A stretch of 64,000 nt of DNA. It comes from Novosphingobium arvoryzae. GTDB lineage: Bacteria > Pseudomonadota > Alphaproteobacteria > Sphingomonadales > Sphingomonadaceae. The notes below the pieces were generated by a model. That model searched no databases. It saw only the letters and a list, made by a program, of their open reading frames with translations, and was not told where the DNA came from. A program made the position numbers and the translations under genes. Positions 8,880 to 17,293 of this stretch are shown piece by piece. The stretch is taken from the NCBI RefSeq assembly GCF_014652615.1, contig NZ_BMZD01000004.1:1-64000 (forward strand). The letters are read 5' to 3'. Positions within the stretch are counted from its first letter, which is position 1, and every line of letters starts with the position of its first letter.

Positions 8880-9694
8880 TGCGCCTGAAAGTTGCCCACA
8901 CCACCCGGTATGAATTTTCGCAGCCGGTCTCGCATGGGCTGCAACGCCTGCGGCTGACTCCCAAATCGACCGCCGGCCAGCAGGTGCTGGACTGGCGGAT
9001 GCAGTATGATGGCGCGGTCGAGGAAGTCAGTTACGAGGACCATAACCACAACCGCGTGACGCTTGTCTCGGTAGTCCCCGGGGTCAGCGAGGTGGTGGTC
9101 CACTGCGAAGGGCTGGTGGCGACGGCGGACAACCACGGAATTACCGGCCATCATTCCGGGCATATGCCGATGTGGAGCTTTCTGGCGCAATCGCCGCTGA
9201 CCCGGCCGGGGCCACGGATGCGCGCAATTCTGTCGCAGCTGGACGTGTCGAAGGACGAAACGCTGGCCGCTTTGCACCGGCTTTCGGCGCTGGTGCTGGC
9301 CAATGTCGCCTATGCGCCGGGCGAGACCGGGGTGCATACCTCGGGTGAGGAAGCGGCGGCGCTGGGGCTGGGGGTGTGTCAGGACCATGCCCACATCTTC
9401 ATCGGCGCGGCCCGCGCACTGGGCGTGCCCGCGCGCTATGTCAGCGGCTATCTGATGATGGATGACCGGATCGAGCAGGAAGCCAGCCATGCCTGGGCCG
9501 AGGCTCATGTCGATGGACTGGGCTGGGTCGGGTTCGATGTATCCAACGGCATCAGTCCTGACGAGCGTTATGTCCGCGTCGCCACGGGCCGTGATTACGC
9601 CGAGGCGGCACCGGTGACCGGAATGTCGTGGGGCGCCCATGAAACCCGGCTGGCGGTGCAGCTTGCGGTTGAACAACAGCACGCCAACCAGTAG
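8879..9694 (+). CDS. Transglutaminase-like cysteine protease
   Basis: A 271-aa transglutaminase-fold protein with an N-terminal beta domain (MRLKVAHTTRYEFSQPV) that is typical of this bacterial group. The triad is intact: Cys167 in LGLGVCQDHAHIF, His204 in ASHAWAEAHV and Asp220 in VGFDVSNG. Such proteins act as peptidases or amide-bond isomerases, usually cytoplasmic in this operon context; no signal peptide is visible. The start ATG overlaps the stop of the alpha-E gene. With the ATP-grasp, alpha-E and Anbu genes it forms one module. Confidence 0.93.
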   Translation: MRLKVAHTTRYEFSQPVSHGLQRLRLTPKSTAGQQVLDWRMQYDGAVEEVSYEDHNHNRVTLVSVVPGVSEVVVHCEGLVATADNHGITGHHSGHMPMWSFLAQSPLTRPGPRMRAILSQLDVSKDETLAALHRLSALVLANVAYAPGETGVHTSGEEAAALGLGVCQDHAHIFIGAARALGVPARYVSGYLMMDDRIEQEASHAWAEAHVDGLGWVGFDVSNGISPDERYVRVATGRDYAEAAPVTGMSWGAHETRLAVQLAVEQQHANQ

Positions 9695-9718
9695 GCGCGG
9701 GGCAAAAGGGGGCTGCGC

Positions 9719-10471
9719 GTGACGTATTGTGTTGGCATGATGCTCGACAAGGGTCTGGTGTTGATGAGCGACACCCGCACCAATTCGGGCGTCGACAACA
9801 TCTCCACCTTCCGCAAGATGCACCACTGGTCTGTGCCGGGTGAGCGGATCATTTCGATCATGACGGCGGGCAACCTGGCGACCACGCAGTCGGTGATCAG
9901 CCAGTTGGAAGAGCGCAACAAGGCGCCTGAAGACCGGCATAACTCGCTGCTGGAAGCGCCGACGATGTTCCAGGTCGCGACGATCGTGGGCAAGTTGCTG
10001 CGTGATACCATTGCCCGGATCGATGCGCACAACGGGCAGGAAGGATCGGCCACCTTCACCGCGTCGATCATCCTAGCCGGACAGATCAGGGGAATGGAGC
10101 CGCGCCTGTTCCTGATCTACCCCGAAGGCAATTTCATCGAGGCAAGCTTCGACACGCCGTTCTTCCAGATTGGCGAAACCAAGTATGGTCGACCGATCCT
10201 GATCCGGGGGTATGAGCCGGGGATGAGCTTTGAAGACGCGGTCAAGCTGCTGATGGTCAGCTTCGACTCCACGATCAAGGCGAACCTCTCGGTCGGGATG
10301 CCGCTGGACCTGCTGGTGATTGCCCGTGACCGATTCGAGGCCGCCCACGCCCGCCGGATCGCGGCGGATGATTCGTATTACCGGGCGATTTCTGCGGGCT
10401 GGAGCGAGGCGTTGAAACTCGCGTTCGAATCCCTACCTGACTATAGCTTTTATCACCGTAGCGGTGGGTAA
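9719..10471 (+). CDS. Anbu-type proteasome-like N-terminal-nucleophile peptidase
   Basis: A 250-aa member of the Anbu family, the bacterial proteasome/HslV relative. GTG 9719 gives MTYCVGMMLDKGLVLMSDTR; after Met removal Thr becomes residue 1, the expected nucleophile, with Asp17 in LMSDTRTN and Lys32 in STFRKMH matching the HslV-type catalytic set. TASIILAGQI and LFLIYPEGNFIEA are the later core strands. It follows the transglutaminase gene by 24 bp. Purified Anbu proteins from other bacteria assemble as helical or ring oligomers with little demonstrated substrate; the partner operon suggests it trims a product of the ATP-grasp/transglutaminase enzymes. Confidence 0.92.
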   Translation: MTYCVGMMLDKGLVLMSDTRTNSGVDNISTFRKMHHWSVPGERIISIMTAGNLATTQSVISQLEERNKAPEDRHNSLLEAPTMFQVATIVGKLLRDTIARIDAHNGQEGSATFTASIILAGQIRGMEPRLFLIYPEGNFIEASFDTPFFQIGETKYGRPILIRGYEPGMSFEDAVKLLMVSFDSTIKANLSVGMPLDLLVIARDRFEAAHARRIAADDSYYRAISAGWSEALKLAFESLPDYSFYHRSGG

Positions 10472-10529
10472 GCGGCCATGCTCATTCGCGGCGTTGCCTC
10501 AATACGGTATTTAGGGCATTGCTCGCCGC

Positions 10530-11183
10530 ATGACGGCGAATGCAAGCGGGACGATGGAACAAGAAATGCAGTCCGGTGACGCTGATGCGCCGCTGCCGGC
10601 CCTGATCCGGCAAAGCCCGATGGCCATGTGCCTGACCAATCCGCGTCTGCCGGACAATCCGGTGATCGCCTGCAACCAGGCCTTTACCGATCTGACCGGC
10701 TATCGCGAAGAGGACATCATCGGGCTCAACTGCCGGTTCCTTTCGCGCGAACCGACTCGCCCCGAAGTGCGCGCGCAGATCGAGATCGCGAGGCGCGAAA
10801 AGCGCGGTGTGCTGTTCGAAACGGTCAATTACCGCAAGGATGGCGTGCCGTTCCGCAACGTGGTGATGGTCGCCCCGATGTTCGACGACGACGGGGAACT
10901 GGCGTTCTACCTGGGTTCGCAGGTCGAGGTGCCGCTCGATCGCGACAATGGCGGATTTTCCAGCGATCGCCGTGCTGCCGCCCTGGCGAAGGTTGACAGC
11001 CTGACCCCGCGGCAGCGCGAAATCCTGGTGCTGATGGCGCAGGGGCGGCTGAACAAGCAGATCGCGCACGAACTTTCGCTCAGCGAGAAGACTGTGAAAA
11101 TGCACCGGGCGCTGTTGTTGCAGCGGCTTGAAGTTGCCACCTCTGCCGATGCGGTGCGTCTGGCGGTCGAGGCTGGGCTTTAG
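10530..11183 (+). CDS. LOV-HTH blue-light transcription factor (EL222-like)
   Basis: A 217-aa protein with an N-terminal LOV photosensor (about residues 25-140) and a C-terminal LuxR-type helix-turn-helix (about 157-215). The flavin-binding motif GLNCRFLS carries the photoactive Cys (residue 68); NPVIACNQAFTDLTGY, NYRKDGVPFRN and YLGSQVEV are further LOV marks. The HTH reads LTPRQREILVLMAQG, then LNKQIAHELSLSEKTVKMHR. Architecture and size equal EL222 of Erythrobacter, in which light-formed Cys-flavin adduct releases the HTH to dimerise and bind DNA. A start at ATG 10554 would shorten it by 8 residues; neither start has a strong ribosome site. It is monocistronic. Confidence 0.92.
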   Translation: MTANASGTMEQEMQSGDADAPLPALIRQSPMAMCLTNPRLPDNPVIACNQAFTDLTGYREEDIIGLNCRFLSREPTRPEVRAQIEIARREKRGVLFETVNYRKDGVPFRNVVMVAPMFDDDGELAFYLGSQVEVPLDRDNGGFSSDRRAAALAKVDSLTPRQREILVLMAQGRLNKQIAHELSLSEKTVKMHRALLLQRLEVATSADAVRLAVEAGL

Positions 11184-11235
11184 CCCTACCACCTTAGGTC
11201 CGGGTTGGATCAGCCGGGTTGCTGGCCCACCTTGC

Positions 11236-11262
11236 ACCTGTCCGGATCACCCACGGACAGGT
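11236..11262. other. Perfect 9-bp inverted repeat between convergent genes
   Basis: ACCTGTCCG and CGGACAGGT flank a nine-base loop. It lies between the convergent LOV-HTH and extensin-like genes, so it may end transcription, although no T-run follows on either strand. Confidence 0.45.
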
Positions 11263-11388
11263 CAAGCCAGCCTGCATAGCCCCTCCCCTCCAGCGTGCAG
11301 ACCGGGCAGGCCATTTACCTACCCAAGCTCGGCTGGTGACGAATCTTCAGGCGTCGCCAGCCGGGCGCCCTTTCCGGGGTGGTAGTGA

Positions 11389-12054
11389 TCAGCGGCAGAA
11401 CGATCTGCCCGACAGTTCCAGATGCAGGTGATCGCGATGGGCCGCATTGTAGGCGGGGCCCAGCACGGTACCGAACCGTTTGCATGCGCTGGAATGGATC
11501 GCGGTCAGGAACTGGCGCTCGGCGGGGGTGCCGCCGTGCCAGTCACCGGTAATCGTAATCCGGCGCCCATCCGCCAGCACGAACGCGGCGATGTCGATCG
11601 CGTTGGCGGTCGCGTGGGCGCTGCGGCGGTCCGACCCCGCCACGTTCCGGCAGTTATAGCTGCCCATCGTTTCGATTCGCACCAGTGGGCTGCCCAGGAT
11701 CTGCTGTGCTGCCCGGTCGACGCCAAAGCGCGCCCACGCAGCAAAGGTTTCCGCCAGTGGGCAGGTAACCGGCCCCAGGTTGGTCAGGGCCAGCTGCGCA
11801 TCGTCGCTGCGCAAGCTGGCGAGCTTGACCGTCCCCAGCGTGGAGCAGCCAGCCCCAAAGTACTGGTCGGGCAGGGGGGTGAAAGCGGCGCGGGCTGCAC
11901 TGAGGCTTGACAGGCAGGCCCGCATTTCCGGGCGCGGTGTCACCTGAACGGTCGATTGCGAAATCGCCTGGCGCGCGGGCTTCGACGCCTGCGGGATCGC
12001 GCCGCACGCTGCCAGCAGGGCTGACAAGGGCAGGATCAGGAGCAACTTGCGCAT
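11389..12054 (-). CDS. Extensin-like family lipoprotein
   Basis: A 221-aa exported protein with a lipoprotein signal (MRKLLLILPLSALLAAC, Cys17). The C-terminal two thirds match the extensin-like C domain family: CPLAETFAAWAR, SYNCRNVAGS, SAHATANAIDIAAFVL with conserved His and Asp, and HRDHLHLEL. The His/Asp arrangement resembles the metal-binding site of LAS-type peptidases such as D-Ala-D-Ala carboxypeptidases, so a role at the peptidoglycan is plausible but unproven. It is a single gene, convergent with the LOV-HTH gene. Confidence 0.85.
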   Translation of the reverse strand: MRKLLLILPLSALLAACGAIPQASKPARQAISQSTVQVTPRPEMRACLSSLSAARAAFTPLPDQYFGAGCSTLGTVKLASLRSDDAQLALTNLGPVTCPLAETFAAWARFGVDRAAQQILGSPLVRIETMGSYNCRNVAGSDRRSAHATANAIDIAAFVLADGRRITITGDWHGGTPAERQFLTAIHSSACKRFGTVLGPAYNAAHRDHLHLELSGRSFCR

Positions 12055-12203
12055 GGGCTCAATATTCCCCGCACGTGGTTAAGGCGGGATACCATGATGT
12101 GGTTAATTTTTCCGTAAGCCTCGCGCCTTGAGAGGTCTGCTGACGTATTCAGTGCAGCATTCGCTTGACTTCCCGCTGGCCGCCACTACCTGCGGCTCCG
12201 GGC

Positions 12204-12243
12204 CACGCGGTCCCAACGCCGCGCGTGCTCTCTGCAAGGAGAG
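12204..12243 (+). promoter_or_regulatory. Putative serC leader RNA, 3' hairpins covering the ribosome site
   Basis: Two stems stack just before the serC start. CACGCGG (12204-12210) pairs with CCGCGCGTG (12219-12227) with a two-base bulge, and CTCTC (12228-12232) pairs with GAGAG (12239-12243), enclosing TGCAAG. The second stem contains the serC Shine-Dalgarno GGAGAG, so it can hide the ribosome site. Position and layout agree with the serC RNA motif described upstream of serC in alphaproteobacteria; its ligand or trigger has not been settled as far as I know. The motif may extend upstream to about 12145. Confidence 0.65.
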
Positions 12244-12250
12244 ACTACAA

Positions 12251-13378
12251 ATGACTGCACCTGTTCCGGCTCGCAAGCCTGCGCGCCCCTTCTTCTCGTC
12301 CGGCCCGTGCGCCAAGCCGCCCGGATACGCTCCCGAAAAACTGGCTACCGAATGCCTCGGCCGTTCGCACCGTGCCAAGATCGGCAAGTCGCGTCTGGCC
12401 TATTGCATCGATCTGATGCGCGAAGTGCTGGGCCTGCCAGATACGCACCGCATCGGCATTGTGCCGGGATCGGATACCGGCGCCTTCGAAATGGCGATGT
12501 GGACGATGCTGGGCGCCCGCGGCGTTACGGCTCTGGCCTGGGAAAGCTTTGGTGAAGGTTGGGTCACCGATGCGGTTAAGCAGCTGAAGCTGGAACCCAA
12601 GGTGCACCGCGCCGATTATGGCCAGCTGCCCGATCTGTCGAAGGTCGATTTCGCCGATGACGTGCTGTTCACCTGGAATGGCACGACCAGCGGCGTGCGC
12701 GTGCCGGATGGCGAATGGATCCCGGCTGATCGCGAAGGGCTGACTTTCGCTGACGCGACCAGTGCGGTCTTCGCTTACGACATTCCGTGGGACAAGATCG
12801 ATGTCGCCACCTTCTCGTGGCAGAAGGTGCTGGGCGGCGAAGGCGGCCACGGTGTTCTGATCCTGGGCCCGCGCGCTGTCGAGCGGCTGGAAACCTATAC
12901 CCCCGCATGGCCGCTGCCCAAGGTGTTCCGCCTGGTCAGCAAGGGCAAGCTGGCCGAGGGCGTGTTCAAGGGTGAAACCATCAACACCCCGTCGATGCTG
13001 GCGGTAGAAGACGCGATCTTCGCGCTCGAATGGGCGAAGTCGGTTGGCGGGCTGGAAGGCCTGAAGGACCGTTGCACCGCCAATGCCGACGCGCTGAACA
13101 AGATCGTGGCCGAACGCGACTGGCTGAGCCACCTTGCGGCGGACAAGGGCACCCGTTCCAAGACGTCGGTGTGCCTCTCGGTCGAAGGCGCGGATGCGGA
13201 CTTCATCAAGAAGATGACCGGCCTCCTCGAAAAGGCAGACGCCGCCTACGACATCGCGGGTTACCGCGATGCCCCGGCGGGCCTGCGCATCTGGTGTGGC
13301 GCGACGGTTGAAACCGCCGACATCGAAGCGCTCGGGCCGTGGCTCGACTGGGCTTACGAAGCCACCAAGGCTGCCTGA
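12251..13378 (+). CDS. serC: Phosphoserine aminotransferase
   Basis: A 375-aa PLP enzyme that converts 3-phosphohydroxypyruvate and glutamate to phosphoserine, the second step of serine synthesis; it may also serve pyridoxine synthesis. ATG 12251 follows GGAGAG. It is the longer alphaproteobacterial type: [36 protein letters not shown], the PLP lysine K192 in [11 protein letters not shown] and [11 protein letters not shown] near the end. It is followed by serA after 59 bp, so two successive pathway steps are encoded together. Expression is probably set by the leader hairpins overlapping its ribosome site. Confidence 0.96.
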   Translation: MTAPVPARKPARPFFSSGPCAKPPGYAPEKLATECLGRSHRAKIGKSRLAYCIDLMREVLGLPDTHRIGIVPGSDTGAFEMAMWTMLGARGVTALAWESFGEGWVTDAVKQLKLEPKVHRADYGQLPDLSKVDFADDVLFTWNGTTSGVRVPDGEWIPADREGLTFADATSAVFAYDIPWDKIDVATFSWQKVLGGEGGHGVLILGPRAVERLETYTPAWPLPKVFRLVSKGKLAEGVFKGETINTPSMLAVEDAIFALEWAKSVGGLEGLKDRCTANADALNKIVAERDWLSHLAADKGTRSKTSVCLSVEGADADFIKKMTGLLEKADAAYDIAGYRDAPAGLRIWCGATVETADIEALGPWLDWAYEATKAA

Positions 13379-13383
13379 TTTTC

Positions 13384-13406
13384 CGGGCGGGCCATGCGCC
13401 CGCCCG
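13384..13406 (+). other. GC-rich hairpin between serC and serA
   Basis: CGGGCGGGC and GCCCGCCCG form a perfect 9-bp stem with loop CATGC. There is no T-run, so rather than a full terminator it may protect the serC 3' end or lower read-through into serA. Confidence 0.5.
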
Positions 13407-13437
13407 CATTCCCCATTCTGATTGAAAGAGGCTTTCC

Positions 13438-15024
13438 ATGACCAAGCCCCGCGTACTCATTTCCGACAAGATGGACCCCAACGCCGAAGCGATCTTCCGC
13501 GATCGCGGCTGCGATGTGGACGTCATCACCGGCGAAACCCCCGAACAGCTGATCGCCCGCATTGGCGACTATGACGGCCTTGCCATCCGCAGCTCCACCA
13601 AGGTGACCAAGGAAATTCTGGCGGCCGCCAAGAACCTCAAGGTGATCGGCCGCGCCGGGATCGGCGTGGACAACGTCGATATCCCGGCTGCCTCGGCGCA
13701 GGGCGTGGTGGTGATGAACACCCCGTTCGGCAACTCGATCACCACCGCGGAACACGCCATCGCGATGATGTTCGCCCTCGCGCGGCAGATCCCCGAAGCC
13801 AACGCGCAGACCCAGGCGGGCCTCTGGCCAAAGAACGGCTTCATGGGCGTCGAAGTGACCGGCAAGACCCTGGGCCTGATCGGCGCGGGTAACATCGGCT
13901 CGATCGTTGCCAGCCGCGCACTGGGCCTGAAGATGAAGGTCGTTGCGTTCGACCCGTTCCTGACTCCGGAACGCGCGGTCGAAATGGGCGTTGAAAAGGT
14001 CGACCTCGACACACTGCTGGCGCGCGCGGACTTCATCACGCTGCACACCCCGCTGACCGACCAGACCCGCAACATCCTGAGCCGCGAAAACCTGGCCAAG
14101 ACCAAGAAGGGCGTGCGGATCGTCAACTGCGCGCGCGGCGGGCTGATCGACGAAGCGGCGCTGAAGGACGCGCTGGACAGCGGCCAGGTAGCCGGGGCCG
14201 CGCTCGACGTGTTCGAAACCGAACCGGCCAAGGAATCGCCGCTGTTCGGCACGCCCAACTTCATCTGCACCCCGCACCTGGGCGCATCGACCACCGAAGC
14301 GCAGGTCAACGTGGCGCTGCAGGTGGCCGAGCAGATGGCCGACTATCTGGTCACCGGCGGCGTCACCAACGCGCTCAACGTGCCGTCGCTCTCGGCCGAG
14401 GAAGCGCCGAAGCTGAAGCCTTACATGGCGCTGGCGCAGCAGCTGGGCAGCCTGATGGGCCAGCTGACCACCGGGTCGATCCCGCGTATCTCGATCCACG
14501 CCGAAGGCGCGGCGGCGGAACTGAACATCAAGCCGATCGTCGCCGCCGTGCTGGCCGGGTTCCTGCGCGTCCAGTCGGACACCGTGAACATGGTCAATGC
14601 ACCGTTCCTGGCCAAGGAACGCGGCATGGAAGTGCGCGAGGTCAAGACCGAGAAGGAAGGGGATTACCACACCCTGATCCGCGTTTCGGTGAAGACCGAG
14701 GCCGGCGAACGTTCGGTTGCCGGCACGCTGTTCAGCAACGCTGAACCGCGCCTCGTCGAACTGTTCGGCATCAAGGTCGAAGCCGAACTGGCAGGCCACA
14801 TGATGTATATCGTCAACGAGGACGCCCCCGGTTTCATCGGCCGGATCGGCACTCTGCTGGGCGAGAACGGCATCAACATCGGCACGTTCAACCTGGGTCG
14901 GCGCAATGCGGGCGGGGAAGCCGTGCTGCTGCTGTCGGTCGATAGCCCGGTTCCGGCCGAAGTCATCGCCACCGCGCGCACCCTGCCGGGCGTGAAGCGG
15001 GTGATGGCGCTGTCCTTCGCCTGA
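13438..15024 (+). CDS. serA: D-3-phosphoglycerate dehydrogenase
   Basis: A 528-aa NAD-dependent enzyme that opens serine synthesis by oxidising 3-phosphoglycerate. It is the long form: substrate domain, Rossmann domain (GLIGAGNIGSIVASRALG, near residue 149), catalytic Arg in NCARGGLIDE, His in CTPHLGAST, an intervening ASB domain (IPRISIHAEGAAAELNI) and a C-terminal ACT domain (MYIVNEDAPGFIGRIGTLL) that in homologues binds serine for feedback control. ATG 13438 follows GAAAGAGG. It lies directly after serC and ends at a strong hairpin. Confidence 0.97.
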   Translation: MTKPRVLISDKMDPNAEAIFRDRGCDVDVITGETPEQLIARIGDYDGLAIRSSTKVTKEILAAAKNLKVIGRAGIGVDNVDIPAASAQGVVVMNTPFGNSITTAEHAIAMMFALARQIPEANAQTQAGLWPKNGFMGVEVTGKTLGLIGAGNIGSIVASRALGLKMKVVAFDPFLTPERAVEMGVEKVDLDTLLARADFITLHTPLTDQTRNILSRENLAKTKKGVRIVNCARGGLIDEAALKDALDSGQVAGAALDVFETEPAKESPLFGTPNFICTPHLGASTTEAQVNVALQVAEQMADYLVTGGVTNALNVPSLSAEEAPKLKPYMALAQQLGSLMGQLTTGSIPRISIHAEGAAAELNIKPIVAAVLAGFLRVQSDTVNMVNAPFLAKERGMEVREVKTEKEGDYHTLIRVSVKTEAGERSVAGTLFSNAEPRLVELFGIKVEAELAGHMMYIVNEDAPGFIGRIGTLLGENGINIGTFNLGRRNAGGEAVLLLSVDSPVPAEVIATARTLPGVKRVMALSFA

Positions 15025-15033
15025 GGTAAAAGG

Positions 15034-15059
15034 CTCCCCTCCCGGTCTGGGGAGGGGAG
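15034..15059 (+). terminator. Likely serA terminator
   Basis: CTCCCCTCCC pairs perfectly with GGGAGGGGAG around the loop GGTCTG, ten base pairs starting ten bases after the serA stop, followed by a short TTT. The next gene, hisZ, therefore probably has its own transcript or depends on read-through. Confidence 0.7.
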
Positions 15060-15093
15060 TTTCATGTGTGCCACCCGTCGGGGCTTGAGGAAT

Positions 15094-16215
15094 ATGGATA
15101 CCGATCGCGATCTGTTGCCCGAAGGGCTTGAGGACCGGCTGCCCGCCAGCGCTGCCGCTGCGGCGCGGGTAACGCGGGCGATCATGGACGTGCTGGACAG
15201 CCACGGTTACGACCGCGTCCAGCCCCCGACGATCGAGTTCGAAAAGTCGATGGCCAGCCGCATGGCAGGCGTGCAGCCGCGCCGGATGTTCCGGTTTGTC
15301 GATCCGGCTTCGCTGCGGATGATGGCGCTGCGCAGCGACATGACCGTGCAGATTGGCCGCATTGCCGCCACGGGCCTTGGCGGCGCTTCGCGGCCCCTGC
15401 GGCTGTGCTATGCGGGCCAGGTCATCACCATCAAGGGCGACGGGCTGGACCCCACGCGTGAGCGCTTGCAACTTGGCGCGGAACTGATCGGCAGCGATGC
15501 CGTCAGCGCAGCGGGCGAAGTGCTGGCCGTGGCGCTGGAAGCCCTGCGCGCGGCGGGCGCAACCGGCCTGTCGGTCGATTTCACGCTGCCCGATCTGGTC
15601 GATACGCTGGCCGCCAAGGCCTTGCCGCTGGACGCGGACAAGGTCGAGGCGGTGCGCCGCGAACTCGATGCCAAGGACGCGGGCGGACTGGTCGCAGCCG
15701 GGGGTGAGGCTTACCTCCCGCTACTCACCGCAATCGGCCCGTTCGACGCCGCGATCGAGCGGCTCGCCGCGATCGATGCGGGCGGCGCTCTGGCCTCGCG
15801 CATTGCCGCTCTGCGCGAGATCGCGGGGCGGGTGAAGAGCCTTGCCCGGCTGACGCTGGACCCCAGCGAGCGCCACGGGTTCGAATATCAAAGCTGGTTC
15901 GGCTTCACGATCTATGCCGCCGATGTGTCCGGCGCGCTGGGCCGGGGCGGCAGCTATACCATTCTGGGCGCGGACGCGGGTGCGCAGGAACCGGCCATCG
16001 GCTTCTCGCTCTACCCCGACGAGTTGATCGACGCGCTGGCCGCAGCCGATGCCCCGCGCGACACGCTGTTCCTGCCGCTGGGCCATGACGCCGAGGCTGC
16101 CGCACGGCTGCGCGCGGTTGGCTGGCGCACGGTTGCGGCGGTCTGCGCGGATTGCGATCCGGCGGCGCTGGGCTGCACCCACCGGCTGGAAAATGGCGAG
16201 GCGGTGCGGGTCTAA
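15094..16215 (+). CDS. hisZ: ATP phosphoribosyltransferase regulatory subunit
   Basis: A 373-aa protein resembling the catalytic core of histidyl-tRNA synthetase but lacking its C-terminal anticodon domain. HisZ partners the short HisG in the first step of histidine synthesis and gives histidine feedback. Visible are LLPEGLEDRLP, RMFRFVDPASLRMMALRSDMT (motif 2-like), RLCYAGQV and GFEYQSWFGFTIYA. I chose ATG 15094 because the other in-frame ATG at 15064 begins only five bases after the serA terminator hairpin. No hisG lies in the window. Its stop overlaps the stop of the opposing hydrolase gene by four bases. Confidence 0.9.
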   Translation: MDTDRDLLPEGLEDRLPASAAAAARVTRAIMDVLDSHGYDRVQPPTIEFEKSMASRMAGVQPRRMFRFVDPASLRMMALRSDMTVQIGRIAATGLGGASRPLRLCYAGQVITIKGDGLDPTRERLQLGAELIGSDAVSAAGEVLAVALEALRAAGATGLSVDFTLPDLVDTLAAKALPLDADKVEAVRRELDAKDAGGLVAAGGEAYLPLLTAIGPFDAAIERLAAIDAGGALASRIAALREIAGRVKSLARLTLDPSERHGFEYQSWFGFTIYAADVSGALGRGGSYTILGADAGAQEPAIGFSLYPDELIDALAAADAPRDTLFLPLGHDAEAAARLRAVGWRTVAAVCADCDPAALGCTHRLENGEAVRV

Positions 16216-17141
16216 CCCCCGAACACCCGCTTCAGCCACGCATCCACGACCGGTGTTGCGGCATAAGCCGGATCGCCCATGCTGCGGTTGATTTCGGCGT
16301 GGCCTTTCAGCCCGGTGCCATCGAAACTGGCGGTTTCCGCCCGCGCCCCGGCGCTGCGCAGCGCAGCTGCCAGTGCGTCGGACTGGCGGATGCCGTCGGG
16401 CCGCTGGACGTGCGGGATCAGGAACGCGGGCGCATTGGGCGCGGCAGCTTGCAAGGTGGGGGAAAGTGCCCGTTGGCGGGCCGGGTCGTTGCCGAACGCC
16501 TGGGCATAGGTATCCTGCATGATGGGCGGCCCATCGCGCATTTGCGCGGGCACGTCATAGGCCGCTCCGTCAATCGGGATCACCCCGTCCACGTCCGCGA
16601 ACGACAGCCCCGCGCCGCGCAAGTATTGTTCGTCCGTACCGACCAGTGCCACCAGGTGCGCGCCGGCGCTGTGGCCCATCAGCACCACGCGGCCACGATC
16701 GATCCCCAGCGCATCGGCCCGCTTCAGCAGGTGCGCCAGCGCGGTCGCCACATCGGCGGCTTGCTGTTCCACCGTGGCATCGGGCACCAGTCGGTAATTG
16801 ATCGAGGCATAGGCATAGCCGCTGGCCGGATAGTGCACCTGTTTCCATCCGCCCGCGGCATTGTCCTTGCTGCCCCGTTTCCACCCGCCGCCGTGGACGA
16901 ACAGCACCAGCGGCGCCGGCTTGGCGGTGCCTTGCGCGCGATAGAAGTCCAGCACTTGCAGCGGGTTGCTGCCATAGCTCAACGTTTGCGGTGCGGCTGC
17001 CGCCGGGGCGCTGGAGGCCTGGCTGCGTGCGGCGATCCGCTCGGCGATGCGCTCACGCCATTTTCCGGCGGGGCGGGCATCGGCCACGCTGGCGCCGATC
17101 AGGCCCAGCGCGGCGAGGGACAGGATCACGGTGTTTCGCAT
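16212..17141 (-). CDS. Exported alpha/beta hydrolase (esterase/lipase-like)
   Basis: A 309-aa secreted or periplasmic hydrolase. ATG 17141 follows GGAGA and gives a clear signal peptide (MRNTVILSLAALGLIGASVADA). The oxyanion motif HGGGWKRGS, the nucleophile elbow GHSAGAHL, and the late GTGLKGHAEINRS with the catalytic His mark it as a hormone-sensitive-lipase/BD-FAE-like esterase. Several longer starts exist but would spoil the signal peptide. It converges tail to tail with hisZ, with stops overlapping by four bases. The substrate is unknown, presumably a short acyl or aryl ester. Confidence 0.85.
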   Translation of the reverse strand: MRNTVILSLAALGLIGASVADARPAGKWRERIAERIAARSQASSAPAAAAPQTLSYGSNPLQVLDFYRAQGTAKPAPLVLFVHGGGWKRGSKDNAAGGWKQVHYPASGYAYASINYRLVPDATVEQQAADVATALAHLLKRADALGIDRGRVVLMGHSAGAHLVALVGTDEQYLRGAGLSFADVDGVIPIDGAAYDVPAQMRDGPPIMQDTYAQAFGNDPARQRALSPTLQAAAPNAPAFLIPHVQRPDGIRQSDALAAALRSAGARAETASFDGTGLKGHAEINRSMGDPAYAATPVVDAWLKRVFGG

Positions 17142-17293
17142 CGACAATCTCCACGGTAGCATGGCGTTGATGCCCCGCCGCACCTGAACGCGGCACGAAT
17201 AGTTACGGTTTATGCCCCGCCGCGCCTTGCCCTTGTGGGCTGCATCCCCTACGGCCCGCGCGGATTTTCAGTCGGATAAGGATTCTTTCCGCC

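Noticed and set aside
15064..15093. Longer hisZ start at ATG 15064
   Set aside because: It begins only five bases after the serA terminator stem, leaving no room for a separate ribosome site; ATG 15094 starts at the family's usual N-terminus.
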